DNA of 64,000 bases from Primulina eburnea (Eukaryota; Streptophyta; Magnoliopsida; Lamiales; Gesneriaceae): contig NW_027331364.1 in NCBI RefSeq assembly GCF_022965805.1, positions 1 through 64,000 on the forward strand, in the 5' to 3' direction. A model generated the notes under the pieces. That model saw nothing but the letters and a program-made list of their open reading frames with translations, searched no databases and was not told the origin of the DNA. Below are positions 37,709 to 50,538 of the stretch, piece by piece (position 1 is the first letter of the stretch; each line of letters opens with the position of its first letter). The position numbers and the translations under genes are program-made.

Positions 37709-39964
37709 TCAGTTCTCCACCCCATAGACCAAGAACAACTTATTGGCCCTTCTCAAATACTTGAGGATATCTTTCACAGCTTTCCAGTGTGGAAGACCAG
37801 GGTTGGATTGATATCTACTCACTACACTTAGTGTAAATGCCACGTCAGGACGTGTAGATATCATCCCATACATGATACTACCAATAGCCGAAGCATACGG
37901 AATTCGTGTCATCGCCGCTATCTCTGCATCAGTCTTGGGAGACATAGACTTGGATAGGGACACGCCATGACACATTGGTAGATGTCCTCTCTTGGACTCA
38001 TCCATCGAGAACCGCTTCACGATGGTATCAATGTATGTGGACTGGGTGAGACCAAGCAATCTTTTTGATCTATCTCTATAGATCTGTATTCCCAATACAA
38101 AAGATGCTTCACCCAAGTCCTGCATCGAGAACTTACTTGCCAACCATATCTTAGTTGATTGCAACATTCCTACATCATTCCCAATGAGTAGAATGTCATC
38201 AACATAAAGAACAAGGAATGTCACAGCACTCCCACTAACCTTCTTATACACACAGGGTTCCTCAGGATTCTTAGTAAAACCAAACTCTTTGATTGTACTA
38301 TCGAATCTGAGGTTCCAACTCCTAGATGCCTGCTTAAGACCATAAATAGATCTTTGAAGTTTGCATACCATATGCTCACTTCCGATAGATGTAAACCCTT
38401 CAGGTTGAGACATGTAAATTTCTTCCTTAATATCCCCATTAAGGAAGGCAGTCTTGACATCCATCTGCCATATCTCATAGTCATACCATGCAGCTATGAC
38501 TAGCAAAATCCTAATGGACTTGAACATCGCAACTGGAGAAAAGGTTTCCTCATAGTCAACACCTTGCCTTTGAGTATATCCTTTTGCTACCAATCGCGCC
38601 TTGAAGGTCAATACCTTCCCATCCGCCCCAAGTTTCCTCTTGTAAATCCATTTACACCCTATGGGAACAATTCCCTCAGGTGGATCCACGAGATTCCACA
38701 CTTGGTTCGAATGCATGGAATTCATCTCAGATTCCATTGCTTCAAGCCATTTGGATGAATCGGCATCAGATAACGCTTCCTTGAAGGTCCTTGGATCACA
38801 TCCAAGATTAGGCTCATCATGGCCCTCTTCAAGAAGCAGACCATACCTTATAGGTGGTCTCGAGAATCTCTCGGTACTTCTAGGAGCTTGTATCTCCTCA
38901 CTTGGCTTCTCGGGTGTGGGTTCTACAACTGTGGGTGTCTCTCGAACCTCTTCGAGTTCTATCATCTCGCCTTTTCTATCCAATAGAAATTCCCTTTCCA
39001 AAAAGGTTGCATTCCTAGAAACAAACACCTTTGTTTCTTGGGGATGATAGAAATAATATCCAACGGAATTCCTTGGATATCCCACAAAGTAGCATAAAAT
39101 GGATCGACTATCCAATTTATCTCCCACTGCCTGCTTCACATAAGCAGGACACCCCCATATTCTAAGATAAGAATACTTGGGAGGCTTACCCATCCATATC
39201 TCATATGGAGTCTTGTCAACTGCCTTTGTATGGACATTGTTCAACAACAGTGCCGCTGTTTCAAGCGCATATCCCCAAAAGGATGGCGGCAACTCCGTGA
39301 ACCCCATCATAGACCGAACCATGTCCATCAAAGTCCGGTTACGACGCTCCGAAACACCATTCAACTGCGGTGTAGCGGACGGAGTCCACTGCAAGAGAAT
39401 CCCATTCTCTCTAAGATACTCTTGGAACTCGGCACTCAAGTACTCACCACCTCGATCCGATCGAAGTGTCTTGATGCTTCGTCCCAATTGCTTCTCTACT
39501 TCACTTCTGAATTCTTTGAACCTTTCAAAGGCTTCAGACTTGTATTTCATCAAATACACATACCCATACCTCGAAAAGTCATCGGTAAAGGTGATGAAGT
39601 AGGCTTGTCCATGCTTAGTAGTGATGCTAAGCGGACCGCACACATCGGTATGGATCAAATCCAATAACCCTTTGGCTCGCTCCGCATGGCCCTTAAAGGG
39701 AATTTTGGTCATCTTTCCTTTTAGACAGGATTCACAAGTCGTGAGAGCATTAATATCGGACATATCAAACATGCCAACCCCCACTAGCTTGTTCATCCTT
39801 CTTGAGGAAATATGTCCTAATTGAGCATGCCATAATTGTGCCGAATTTAGAGTATCTTGTTTGCGCTTATTTGTTGTTGTTATTTCTTGGACATTGTTAA
39901 GTGGAATATCTTTTAATTTTAAGATGTAGAGATTGTTTTCAGTTCTCCGGTACCAACTAAACAT
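37709..39964 (-). CDS. Copia integrase-reverse transcriptase frame (751 codons)
   Basis: The longest intact pol frame in the window. In order: the pre-integrase HHCC region (HAQLGH...CESC) near residues 45-85; the integrase core with [28 protein letters not shown] and NGVSERRN; a linker; then RT from about residue 430 with [42 protein letters not shown] and [12 protein letters not shown] (catalytic Asp pair present). It lacks its own start: it is the middle of a gag-pol polyprotein, cut from gag-protease by a one-base deletion near 39943 and from RNase H by the shift near 37709. Catalytic residues look conserved, so decay is recent. Confidence 0.88.
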   Translation of the reverse strand: MFSWYRRTENNLYILKLKDIPLNNVQEITTTNKRKQDTLNSAQLWHAQLGHISSRRMNKLVGVGMFDMSDINALTTCESCLKGKMTKIPFKGHAERAKGLLDLIHTDVCGPLSITTKHGQAYFITFTDDFSRYGYVYLMKYKSEAFERFKEFRSEVEKQLGRSIKTLRSDRGGEYLSAEFQEYLRENGILLQWTPSATPQLNGVSERRNRTLMDMVRSMMGFTELPPSFWGYALETAALLLNNVHTKAVDKTPYEIWMGKPPKYSYLRIWGCPAYVKQAVGDKLDSRSILCYFVGYPRNSVGYYFYHPQETKVFVSRNATFLEREFLLDRKGEMIELEEVRETPTVVEPTPEKPSEEIQAPRSTERFSRPPIRYGLLLEEGHDEPNLGCDPRTFKEALSDADSSKWLEAMESEMNSMHSNQVWNLVDPPEGIVPIGCKWIYKRKLGADGKVLTFKARLVAKGYTQRQGVDYEETFSPVAMFKSIRILLVIAAWYDYEIWQMDVKTAFLNGDIKEEIYMSQPEGFTSIGSEHMVCKLQRSIYGLKQASRSWNLRFDSTIKEFGFTKNPEEPCVYKKVSGSAVTFLVLYVDDILLIGNDVGMLQSTKIWLASKFSMQDLGEASFVLGIQIYRDRSKRLLGLTQSTYIDTIVKRFSMDESKRGHLPMCHGVSLSKSMSPKTDAEIAAMTRIPYASAIGSIMYGMISTRPDVAFTLSVVSRYQSNPGLPHWKAVKDILKYLRRANKLFLVYGVEN

Positions 39965-40590
39965 TCATTCTTGTAAATATTGCAAACACCTTTGCCAAAT
40001 AAACAAGAAAATCCATCAATATCAAGCATAGGAATGGAAATAATGTTTTTAATCAAGTCTGGTACGAACAAAACATTTCTCAAAACAAACTTAAAATCAT
40101 CGTTTAAACATAAATAAACATCTCCCACAGCCTTGGCAGCAACCCTTGCTCCATTGCCCATCCTCAAGAAGGTCTCACCTTCTCTGAGCTTCCTACTTCT
40201 TTCCATCACCTGCAAATAATTACAGAGATGTGAGCCACAGCCGGTATCCAATACCCAAGAAGTAGAGTTAATGGAGATATTTACTTCAATGTAGAACATA
40301 CCTTTTCCAGAACCCTTCTGGGCAAGATTTTCCCTGCAGTTACGCCTCCAATGTCCAGGCTTCTTGCAGTGATGACAGATGTCAACTGTCTTCTCAGCCT
40401 TGGCTGGCGCGGCTGCAACTACGGGACTCGGAGTCTGCCTCTTCAAGGGCTCGCTCTTCTTGGGGCGCTGGAAAGAACGCTTCTTTCTTTTCCCAGGTGG
40501 ACCGGTCTTCGTGCCAGATGAAGAGCCCACATAAAGAACCGACTTCTCCTTTTTGATTGTGGACTCAAAGGTCACAAGCATGTTCACCAA
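39919..40590 (-). pseudogene. Copia gag C-terminus and protease segment
   Basis: 223 codons. A basic linker (KRKKRSFQRPKK) comes first, then a zinc knuckle CHHCKKPGHWRRNC followed by the protease with LDTGCGSHLCNYL and FLRMGNGARV. Tyr, not a stop, follows GMF here, so gag and protease are in one frame. The upstream stop at 40591-40593 separates it from the gag N-terminus. Confidence 0.82.
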
Positions 40591-41151
40591 CTCTTAAAGG
40601 CTGGGCTCGAGCTTGTTCATATTGAAGTTCACAACAAAAGGATCGAAAGAGCTAGGCAGTGACAACAGCAACACATCCGTGGTCAACTCCGATGGCAAGA
40701 TCAAATCCATGCCAACGAGCTTGTCCACGAGCCCAATCAACTTTAGGCCATGCTCATGGACTGTAGTCCCATCTCGCATGCGTAAAGTGATGAGCTCCTT
40801 TACTGTGGCATGCCTCAAAGGCCGAGTCTGCTCACCGAAGAGCTCCTTGAGGTGCATATGAATGTCAGAAGCATTCTTAGCATCCTCGAATCGCCTCTGC
40901 AGCTCATCGTTCATCGAAGCCTGCATATAACACCTCGCCTTCAAGTCATGGTCGCACCAATCCTTGTAGGTCTGCAATTCCTCAGGAGTGCAGCTAGTCG
41001 GAGCCTCAGCAGGGGACGACTCAGTCAGTGTGTATGCAATTTTCTCCGAGTTCAAGACAATCTTTAGATTTCTTAGCCAAGTGATATAGTTAGGTCCGGT
41101 TAGAATGTGTTTTTCGAGAATGACGGAAAACGGGTTGCGAATTGATGACAT
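40591..41151 (-). pseudogene. Copia gag N-terminal part
   Basis: It opens at the ATG at 41151 (MSSIRNPFS) and includes LTGPNYITWLRNLK, CYMQASMNDELQRRFEDAK and LKELFGEQTRPLRHATVKEL, the gag (UBN2-like) domain. A TAA at 40591-40593 replaces a Glu codon found in copy 1 just before ELVNMLV. Apart from this stop, gag is well preserved. Confidence 0.85.
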
Positions 41152-42980
41152 TGTCAAAGATTTGAACTGAAAAGTATAACAGATAAATGTTAATGACTAT
41201 TTTAAAATATTTAATAAGATATAAAGTTTGGACTTTTACTTTATAAATTATCGCTCCCACTGTTTTGACATTTTCACTACCCTCTAGTGAAAACGGGAAA
41301 CGCTTTCCTCAGTAGGTACGTAAGGTCCAATCGGCGAATTGTGATCCCGAATAATATCGGCCATCACAATTCCTAAAAAGGTAGTTTCCAATTGCATCGC
41401 CATGCAACCCTCTACGTATACTTTTGTCTCATGTTTGATTAGGACCCAATAATATGACGTCGTTCATCTTTACGTGTCAAGCCTAACCCATCGATATTGA
41501 ACCTTAATGGACGGTCGCCATGAGTTCCCTCAATAATATGAGCCGAAATCATGGGAGTTCCACGTAGTTCACATCACTATGTCAATGGATGTCACAGCTT
41601 TCCGGCACCCAGGGCCCCCTCAATAATATGAGCCGAGCCCCGAGTACGGGTAGCGTTCATCATGCATCCATTGTCGATGGAAGACAAGGAAATTATAAAC
41701 AGATTTATAATTCCCCTTTTCGGACTTGATATTAATTTTGAATCTTATTCAAAATGAGGGTTTTTAATTTTGAAAGGTCTCATCATTAATTTTATTTTAA
41801 AAGCTCGCCATGTTTGATCGTATGTTTGCCGGATTCATGCAACTTTGTTATTATAATAATAATAACGCACATACTCATTATTTATAACATATCATGCATA
41901 TATTATAAATAGAAAAACAATACAAGGATGATCAATCGCCCCAAAACTAATGGCCCGTGTGAGCTAAACACGGGCCTAGGTCCAATCCTAGGGTAAATGC
42001 ACGGGATGCAAATGCAACTAAATTATTACATTAGCATCCAATATTACATGTCTTCGATCTTCATAATCACCAAGGCCACCATCTTCCAATCTTGATCTTC
42101 CACTATTCTAATATTTACAATTAAATATCCATGGCACATAGGGATACATCTCATGGGGGTGGGAACGGGCCATAAACCAAGCCCACTTGAAATTGATAAT
42201 TATTACAATCATACAACACAAATATCCTAGCATACACCTAGCAAATTGGGCTTGGGCTTTTGATCATCCTTCATGCATAATATCATATATCATACACCAT
42301 CAATTAATTATCACAATAATTAATTGATCCAATATTATATATCTTGATCCAATCACTAACCGCCACAATTATAAATTAAATTAACAAAGTATACAAACTC
42401 CTTTGTCTACTTTCAAATTAATTTATTTATAATCGAATTTCTTGTAAATCACAATTTACTATAAATAATTAAAGTCCTACTTCAATTATTTATTTTATGA
42501 GAAAATATGTGCAACAATTGTAAATTTAAACTTAAGGGCCCAAAAACCATTTTCACCAAAAAATATTTTGGCCCATTTAAATTTCAGAAATTATGTTGGC
42601 CTTCCAATGGCCCGACATCTCAAGGCCCATGACACTAGGATTCACCAAAACACTTTTGGAAACCCTAGTCGTCATCGTCGTCGCCGGAGCTCCGTTGCTG
42701 GATTCCGGCAACAAAAAAAAAAGTTTTTTTTTTTTTTTAAAACAGCAACTTTCGGGCAGCCCGAAGGCTGCCCCATATGCTGCCCGAAATTCTCGGGCAG
42801 CTCGAGATTTCACGGGCAGCAGCAAGCTGCCCGAAACAATTTTTTTTTTTTTGTTGTTACTAAAATTTTCAGCCTTCATGATTTTATGCACAAAAAAATT
42901 CTCAAGCGGTTAGAAATCGATCTCAACATAATATCATGCAAATATTACACAAAAACCGTAACCATAGCTCGGATACCACT
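41152..42980 (-). other. Copia leader with PBS, GC module and box array
   Basis: Non-coding. The PBS TGGTATCCGAGC (42978-42967) matches the tRNA-Met PBS except for one base. A GC-rich GGGCAGC/GCTGCCC module is at 42741-42837, flanked by A- and T-runs. TATTATT boxes recur at about 41350-41630. Confidence 0.75.
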
Positions 42981-45036
42981 TGTAAGCGGACCGGTTACGG
43001 TGGCCGGAAGCGCAACGGAAGTCAAAAATTTTAATTTCAAGCATGAAATTTCGGCCACCTTGGTATTTTTGTGCAATATTTACAAAACAAACACCATAAT
43101 ACATACATAGGGTGTTAGAAGAGATTTACCTATCAACCCCTTGAGGTTGATGTTTGGCTCCAACTAAAGTGTAAACACTTTAGCTCTTCAAAGGATGGAA
43201 ATATCTACAAGCTCACCTCCTTTCCTTCAAGAATTAGGCCCACCACTAAGCAAGGTAAAACCCCTCTTGATTTGCACTAGAAAATCAAGAGGATTTTTTT
43301 AATAAGAAGAGAGTGTTCTCCAACAAATGAAGAACACAAGAGAGAAGAAAATTTTTGGAGAAAAATTGCCCAAAATTTCGGCCAAGTTGGAAAGGTAGAA
43401 TGAGGGAGTGAAGTCTTCTTGGTTGTGCAAAAAGTTGATCCCCATGCCATGCAATATTTTATTAAAAAGTATTCAAAGTCTCTTCACCTCCCAAGCATGC
43501 AAACCCTAGTGGGCTTGCAACCTTTTGCAAGGCCCATGGACTTTTAATTGTCCCAAACAATTTTGGGCCCAATTATACTTTTCTTGATTTTACTCAAGCC
43601 CACTAGTTAAATAATTATTTCCAATTGGGCTCTACAAGGCCTAATGTTATTTAATTAATCCAACACTTGAACTAATTTAATTATTTGGACTCTACTAGGC
43701 CCACTAGTGTTTAATTAATTCAACACTTGAATTAATTTAATTTAGTCCATAATAATGTTTGTGAAAATCACAATTTTCAAAAACATTAGTCACTTGACCA
43801 AATTTTAATTTAGGAACACTTCCATAAATTAAAATTTATATTTCTCTCATAGAAGTCATACTTCTATTTTTCTTTACGCTTATAAACACATTTATAAGCC
43901 GTTCAACACATTGAACAATTTTACTTCTCATCGGGATTTACAAAGCTAGTACTTGTGTGGCCCTCAATGGTTCATTGATACAACTAGCCGTGGGTTCACA
44001 TCTCCATGTGATTCGGACTAAACATGTCCTTATTCGAGCATACCCCAATTGCTCCATTCTTATTTATCAACTCCTTGATAACAAGAACGTCAGAACTCAA
44101 GTCTGATAGTACCCAACCAATCACGTTAAACGCCTAGTAGCATCGCTTACGTGATTCCCTAGGTATCACATGATAGTGCCTGCAAGAACCATTCAATTAT
44201 GGTTAGCGTACAGTACGGTTCCTTCAACTCATATATCCCGACCGATTCGACAACTATTGGTCTATCGAGAGTTGTCAATGAATCGATACTATGTGTCATG
44301 TTGTGGTTGCATCGATGGTGTAATCTATGAAACCCCTTTCATAATTACCACCATACTCTGATCAGAGATTTCAACCCACACATACATGAAAAACACATTG
44401 GGTATCCATACCCGTAGGTAAGCGGTGAATCCTCGGCTACAATGCATCGACTCCTATATGTTTCGCCGTAACACCCAACCTTGCCACCTGATGACCCCAT
44501 AGGAGTCGGTAAACAAGTCAAAGTGAAACGCTAGCACATAGAGTCTCAATGTTGTCCCGGGTCATAAGGACTAATGGTGTTCAACCATAAACTAGGACGT
44601 TTCCACTCGATAAGTGAGAACCACTTGGAAAGTCCTTTATAGAGGGTTGTTCAGTGCACTCTACCAGGAGCACCTATCTGCATGCTCGGACATCACAATG
44701 TCCCCTACCAATGAAACATGGTACTCACATCGCAGATACTAGTCTCTAACTCGAGCGGCCTATATCCTTCTTAGTGGCGGCTGAATCGACTAGGAACCGT
44801 TTAGAATATACAGTATTACAAATATGAGTTTCATGATACTCATCATATGAGCATCTCATATTCTTTCTACTATATGTATATTCAAGGACTTTATCTTATG
44901 CAACTCGCATGGGTATAAAGATAAAGATGCGCCAAATTAATAAATTCAAATATTATTAAAATAAAGATCGTTTATACACAGAGTTTCATTGTAAACACTC
45001 GGCCAACACTTGGCTCGACGTGCACCTACTCTAACA
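42981..45036 (-). repeat. Copia 5' LTR
   Basis: 2056 bp, TGTTAGAGTAGG to CGGTCCGCTTACA on the minus strand, followed by the PBS. Flanked on the outside by the duplication TGTCT. Confidence 0.93.
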
Positions 45037-46387
45037 TGTCTGACTTCATCTGCTTCCACCAGAACTGTGTCTTCAAGTCATTGTACATCTTTCTGCCACC
45101 AGGATGGATAATGAACCGACTACAGTGTGCTTTGGACATAATCTGATGTCTCAAGTCTGAAACATCTGGCACTACGAGACGGTTATTGACGTACAAAACA
45201 TGCATACGCACCTGATATTCTGACAAATGCCCTGATCTGACCATTTGAATCGATCTTTGCACATTCTGATCTGTTCGTTGAGCTTCTTTTATCCTCATGA
45301 TTAAATCAGGCTCAACTCGAATACCAGCAAGTCGTAGTGGCCTCCTATCTGTATAAAATTCTAATCCAGAGAAACAACAGTTTTCAACTAACTTTGTAAC
45401 ACCTATCGTTGATAAGGATAAGGAGCAAACCTTTCGACTTAAGGCGTCTGCTGCTGCATTTGACTTCCCTGGAAAATATTTGATCTCGCAATCAAAGTCT
45501 TTTAACAGATCAAGCCATCTACGCTGCCTCATGTTCAACTCCGACTGAGAAAACAAGTATTTTAGACTTTTATGGTCTGAATAGATCTCAAATTTCTCGC
45601 CATAAAGATAATGACGCCAGATCTTCAATGCAAATACGATAGCTGCCGATTCAAGATCATGAATGGGGAATCAAGTCTCGTGAGTCTTCAACTATCTTGA
45701 GGCATATGCGACCACATGACCTCGCTGCATAAGAACACATCCCAAACCTCTGTGAGAGGCATCACAATATACAACGAAATCACCCGTACCTGAAGGAATC
45801 ATCAAGACAGGTGCACTGGTCAGCCTCTTCTTCAATTCTAGAAAGCTAGACTCACACTCCTCAGACCATAGGAATGGCGCATTCTTCTGTGTCAATTGTG
45901 TAATTGGCTTCGCAATACGGGAGAAATCTTGGATGAATCGTCTATAGTATCCTGCTAGACCCATGAAACTGCGTATCTCTGGCACAAAAGTCGGTCTCGA
46001 CCAACTGATCACAACTTCCACTTTACTCGGATCTACAGAAATACCATCTCCAGATATGATATGTCCCAAAAAGACAACTCGATTCAACCAAAATTCACAC
46101 TTTGACAATTTATCATACAATCTCTCATTTCTCAGTGTCTGCAACACAATTCTGAGATGTTCTGCATGCTCATTCCTGTTCTTAGAATACACCAGAATAT
46201 CATCGATAAAGACAATCACAAAATCATCCAAATACCTCTGAAAGATTTGATTCATCAAGCCCATAAATACCGCTGGAGCATTGGTTAAACCAAAAGGCAT
46301 GACAATGAATTCGTAATGTCCATACCGGGTTCGAAATGTTGTCTTCGGTATGTCTACATCTCGAACTCGAAGCTGATGATATCCGGA
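45037..46387 (-). pseudogene. Gypsy RT (palm)-RNase H-integrase start
   Basis: RT continues after the stop at 46388 with [12 protein letters not shown] and the catalytic [11 protein letters not shown], then [10 protein letters not shown] and the thumb. Next come RNase H ([41 protein letters not shown]) and the integrase zinc finger ([12 protein letters not shown]). Stops at 45692-45694 (TAG) and 45671-45673 (TGA) lie in the RNase H region where Gln and Arg are expected. The frame is cut at 45037 by the copia and resumes at 35151. Confidence 0.87.
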
Positions 46388-48415
46388 TCATAAATCAATC
46401 TTAGAATAAACAGAGGATCCCTGCAACTGATCAAATAAATCATCGATCCTAGGCAATGGATATTTATTCTTTATCGTGGCCTTATTCAGTTGCCTGTAAT
46501 CGATACACAACCGCATCGATCCATTTTTCTTTCGCACAAAAAGTACCGGAGCGCCCCAAGGAGATACACTAGGTCTGATATATCCCTTGGCTAGCAGATC
46601 TTCCAACTGTGCCTTCAATTCTTTCAACTCTATCGGTGCCATCCTATACGGAGCTCTCGAAATAGGAGTGGTGCCTGGAATCAAATCAATACTAAAATCT
46701 ACCTCTCGCACTGTAGGTAACCCTGGAATCTCTTCGGGAAACACATCTGCAAATTCTCGTGCTACTGGCAGATCTGCCAATGTCGGGCTAGATTTCTGTA
46801 CATCTACAGCATACACAAGGAACCCATCTGCTCCTTTCTGCAACAACTTATTCATAGTCAAAGCCGAAATAAAGGGAATCCGAGATCTGGAACCCTTACC
46901 GTAGAATTTCCACTCTTCTGCCATTTCTGGTCTGAATCTGACAATCTTGTGGAAACAATCCACGGTGGCTCTGTACTTTGTTAACATGTCAATTCCCACA
47001 ATGCAATCAAAATCAGCTAGCCCAAGTACTATGCAATCTAGATCAATTTCATGACCCTCAAATTGTAAGATGCAATGTCTAACCGTAGTCACCGATATCA
47101 ATCCACTTCCTAACGGAGAAGTAATCGACACGACATCCAACAATGACTCAACAGGCAAAGAATGCAATAATGCAAATCGTTCTGATATGAATGTATGCGA
47201 TGCACCCGTATCTATCAATATATAAGCAGGATAACCGCAAAGGAAACAGTTACCTGCAATGACATCATCTGGGGCATCTTGTGCTTGCTCCTCTGTCAAC
47301 GCAAACACTTGGGCCTGTTGTCGGGTCTGCTGACTCCCGGTATGACCACCTCTAGCTCGAGGCTGGGTCTGTGTAGGTGGCGGCTGAAAGGAATAAACAG
47401 ATGAAGCTTGCCTCTCAGGCTGAGCTACGGATGCTGATGACCCTGCAGCCTGAAATCTCGATGCACCACTTCTCTGAGGACAGACCTTCGCATAATGCCC
47501 CGGTTGCTTGCTTATGTTACATCTGCCCACTACACCCTGACACTGTTCTGTGGCATGCTTACCTCCACAAGTACTGCAATATCCACTTGCCACCTCTAAA
47601 CTCTGGCCAGAACCTCTCTGTCTTGACCCGCTCGAGCTCGACGAACTGCTCCCTGCCCTCTTAAACTGTTTGCCCTTAGCTTTCAGTTGATCTTTTCGTC
47701 CGCTGCTACTACCACCGCTATCGAATCTAGGAAGAGGTTTTACTGGACGTAGTGGCGGTCTTGGACTCGGGGCAACATACGGAACACTCCGTTGTCTCAG
47801 CAACCCTGCTTCAGCTCCTTTGGCACGATTCAATGCTTCAGCGAAGTTATTGGGTCTCCCAGTATTTACCAATGTAAAGACATCAGGATTTAAGCCGTTT
47901 ATAAACTGATCTGCCACGGCCTCGTCATTACCTGATACATGAGGTGCAAAGCGGAGCAAGGAAGAGAATTTAGCAACGTACTGTTCAATATTTAATTGCC
48001 CTTGCCTCAAGTTTGCAAACTCAGCGCCTTTATCTTTACGGTATGATACAGGAAAGAATCGCTGATAGAACTCCGTCTTGAACACCTTCCAGGTAATCTC
48101 TGTGCCACGCTGCTCTAATGCTCTTTTAATATTCACCCACCAATACTTAGCCACGTCTTGCAGTTGATGGCCAATGAGTTTCACTCGCTTCTCATCACTA
48201 TATTCCAGAGACTCGAATAACATCTCGATATCCTCCAACCAGCTTTCACATTCAATTGCATTTTCTGTATCCTTTAAGGTCGGTGGTCGGAAAGACTGGA
48301 ATCACTTTAATAGAGTCTCCATGGGCGTAGCAGTAACATCCATCGTATCACCAGATGTGCTACCCTGTTCTGGTGCTGGTGGTCGTAAAGGAACGGCTGC
48401 TCTTCTAGGAGGCAT
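46388..48415 (-). pseudogene. Gypsy gag-protease-RT N-terminus
   Basis: Begins at the ATG at 48415 (MPPRRA). A TGA at 48302-48304 interrupts the N-terminus just before FQSF, leaving 616 open codons from 48238. Gag: [37 protein letters not shown]. Two knuckles follow, the second reading [14 protein letters not shown] with Ser in place of the second Cys. Protease: [36 protein letters not shown], ending SKIDL then TGA where Arg is expected. Gag, protease and RT share one frame, as in Tekay/Del elements. Confidence 0.88.
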
Positions 48416-48680
48416 GTATCTGCTATTCAAACAGTTTAATATACAATCTATACCAACTGTCTCAGCCCTCCTCTGATCATTTACCTCTGACCCAGAATCG
48501 GTTCTGATTCAGTCTTAACCAATACATGCTGCAATCAAATCAGATAACACAACACGTAATAGGGAAAGCAATAAATCATGATATGTGCTAGCATGATATA
48601 AGCAAGGAAGATGACTCGATCTACCCCGCTCATTCTATTCTATCACAATCTACAGAACCTACGTCTCTGATACCACCTGT
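48416..48680 (-). other. Gypsy leader and PBS
   Basis: A short non-coding leader between LTR and gag. The PBS TGGTATCAGAG (minus, about 48675-48665) follows the LTR by five bases (ACAGG), matching the initiator tRNA-Met. Confidence 0.8.
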
Positions 48681-48846
48681 TGTGGGGACCCGGGCTCTAA
48701 TTCTTTTCTTTGGGATTCAATGGATCGTTAATATAAAAAGTGGGTCAAAAATTTTTGCTTTTAACATTCATTTACATGAAAGCTAAACAAGAGGAGTCTA
48801 TGTTATTTAACAACATAATGTACAACATAAGGTACAACATTTCTTG
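48681..48846 (-). repeat. Gypsy 5' LTR stub
   Basis: Only the LTR's inner 166 bases remain, nearly identical to 31973-32138. At about 48846 sequence passes into the middle of a copia LTR with a shared TTGT at the junction. Confidence 0.85.
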
Positions 48847-50538
48847 TCCACCATTAGTCCTTATGACCCGGGACAACATTGAGACTCTATGTGCTAGCAT
48901 TACACTTTGACTTGTTTACCGACTCTCAAGGGGTCATCAGGTGGCAAGGTTGGGTGTTTTGTCGAAACATATAGGAGTTGATGCATTGTAGTCGGGGATT
49001 CACCGCTTACCTTTGGGTATGGATATCCTATGTGTTCTCATGTGTATGTAGGTTGAAATCTCTGATCAGAATATGGTGGTAATTATGAAAGGGGTTTCAT
49101 AGATTACACCATCGATGCAACTACAACATGACACATAGTATCGATTCATTGACAACTCTCGATAAACCAATGGTTGTCGAATCGATCGGGATATATGAGT
49201 TGAAAGGACCGTACTGTACGCTAACCATAATTGAATGGTTCTTGCAGGCACTATAATTTGATACCTAGGGAATCATGTAAGCGATGCTGCTAGGCGTTTA
49301 ACATGATTTGTTGGGTACTATCAGACTTCAGTTCTGACGTTCTTGTTATCAAGGAGTTGATAAGTAAGAATGGAGCAATTGGGGTATGCTCATATAAGGA
49401 CATGTTTAGTCCGAATCACATGGAGATGTGAACCCACGGCTAGTTGTATCAATGAACCATTGAGGGCCACGCAAGTACTAGCTTTCTAGATCCCGTTGAG
49501 AAGTAAAAATAGTTCAATGTGTTGAACGGCTTACAAAGGAGTTTATAAGCGTAAGGAAAATTAGAAGTATGACTTCTATAAAGGAGAAAATAGTTCAATG
49601 TGTTGAACGACTTATAAATGAGTTTATAAGTGTAAAGAAAATAGAAGTATGACTTCTTTGAGAGAAATGTAAATTTTAATTTATGGAAGTGTTCCTAAAT
49701 TAAAAGTTGGCCAAGTGAATAATGTATTTGAAAATTGTGATTTTCATAAACATTATTATGGACTAAATTAAATTAATTCAAGTGTTGAATTAATTAAACA
49801 CTAGTGGACCTAGTAGAGTCCAAATAATTAAATTAATTCAAGTGTTGAATTAATTAAATGATATTGAGTCTTGTAGAGCTCAATTTAAATTAATTATTTA
49901 ACTAGTGGGACTTGGGTAAATTCAAGTAATGTTTAATTAGTCTCAAATATGTTTGAGATAATCAAATTTATTCCATGGTTTTTTAATTGTTAAAAACACC
50001 ATATAATATTTCATGCATGGGAGGTGAAGAGTTGGAGACATCTTTTTCAAATATCAAGACTTGGCATGCTATTTTTGCTTTTAGCTTTTTGCAAGTCTAA
50101 GACAAGTCTCCCTTCCCCCCATTACACTCTCTCCATGGCGGAAACTAGCATGTAAATTCTCTCCAAATTTTTCTCCATTTTTCTTCTTCAAGTGTTGAGG
50201 AAAGAAAATACTTCTCTTTTAAATATCCTCTTAATTTTCTAGTGCAAATTAAAAGGGGACCTACCTAGTTGGTGGTGGGCTTAATAGTTGAGCAATGAGT
50301 GCTCAAAGGAAGCTTGAAGATAGTTTCGACCATTGAAGAGCTAAGGTGTTTACACCTTAGTTGGAGCCGTACATCAATCCTTGTGATTGATAGGTACATT
50401 TCTTAACACACTATGAATGTCATTTGGTGCTTTTGTATTTGCTACACAATATCCTCTTGGTGGCCGAAATTTCTTGGTGAAAAATCAAAATTTTTAAATT
50501 TCGTTGCACTTCCGGTCACCGTAACCGATCCCCTTTCA
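48847..50538 (+). repeat. Copia LTR, 5'-truncated (duplicate of the solo LTR)
   Basis: Colinear and about 99% identical by eye with 9718-11410, ending CCCCTTTCA before GGCTG and the same Athila gag position. About 450 bases of the LTR start are missing. Confidence 0.85.

Larger units (their letters stand above)
35152..45036 (-). mobile_element. Nearly complete Angela/BARE-type copia, minus strand
   Basis: LTRs at 42981-45036 (5') and 35152-37206 (3'), PBS TGGTATCCGAGC at 42978-42967, a leader of about 1.8 kb, gag-pol 41151-37221, and PPT TGCAAGTGGGAGAT at 37220-37207. Target duplication TGTCT is at 35147-35151 and 45037-45041, inside the gypsy integrase. I count about 25 differences between the LTRs by eye (near 1.2%), so the insertion is fairly recent. 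The coding region has two frameshifts and one stop, so it is probably not autonomous. Confidence 0.93.
31973..48846 (-). mobile_element. Tekay/Del-type Ty3-gypsy element, minus strand, split by a copia
   Basis: In sense order: a 5' LTR remnant (48846-48681), PBS (48676-48665), gag-protease-RT-RNase H-integrase (48415 to 33991), PPT and a 3' LTR (33890-31973). The copia at 35152-45036 sits inside the integrase with duplication TGTCT, and removing it restores a continuous frame. At least five stops make the element defective. The 5' LTR is cut at about 48846. Confidence 0.9.

Noticed and set aside
31973..48846. Active autonomous gypsy
   Set aside because: At least five stops, a Cys-to-Ser change in a knuckle, a copia in integrase and a missing 5' LTR.
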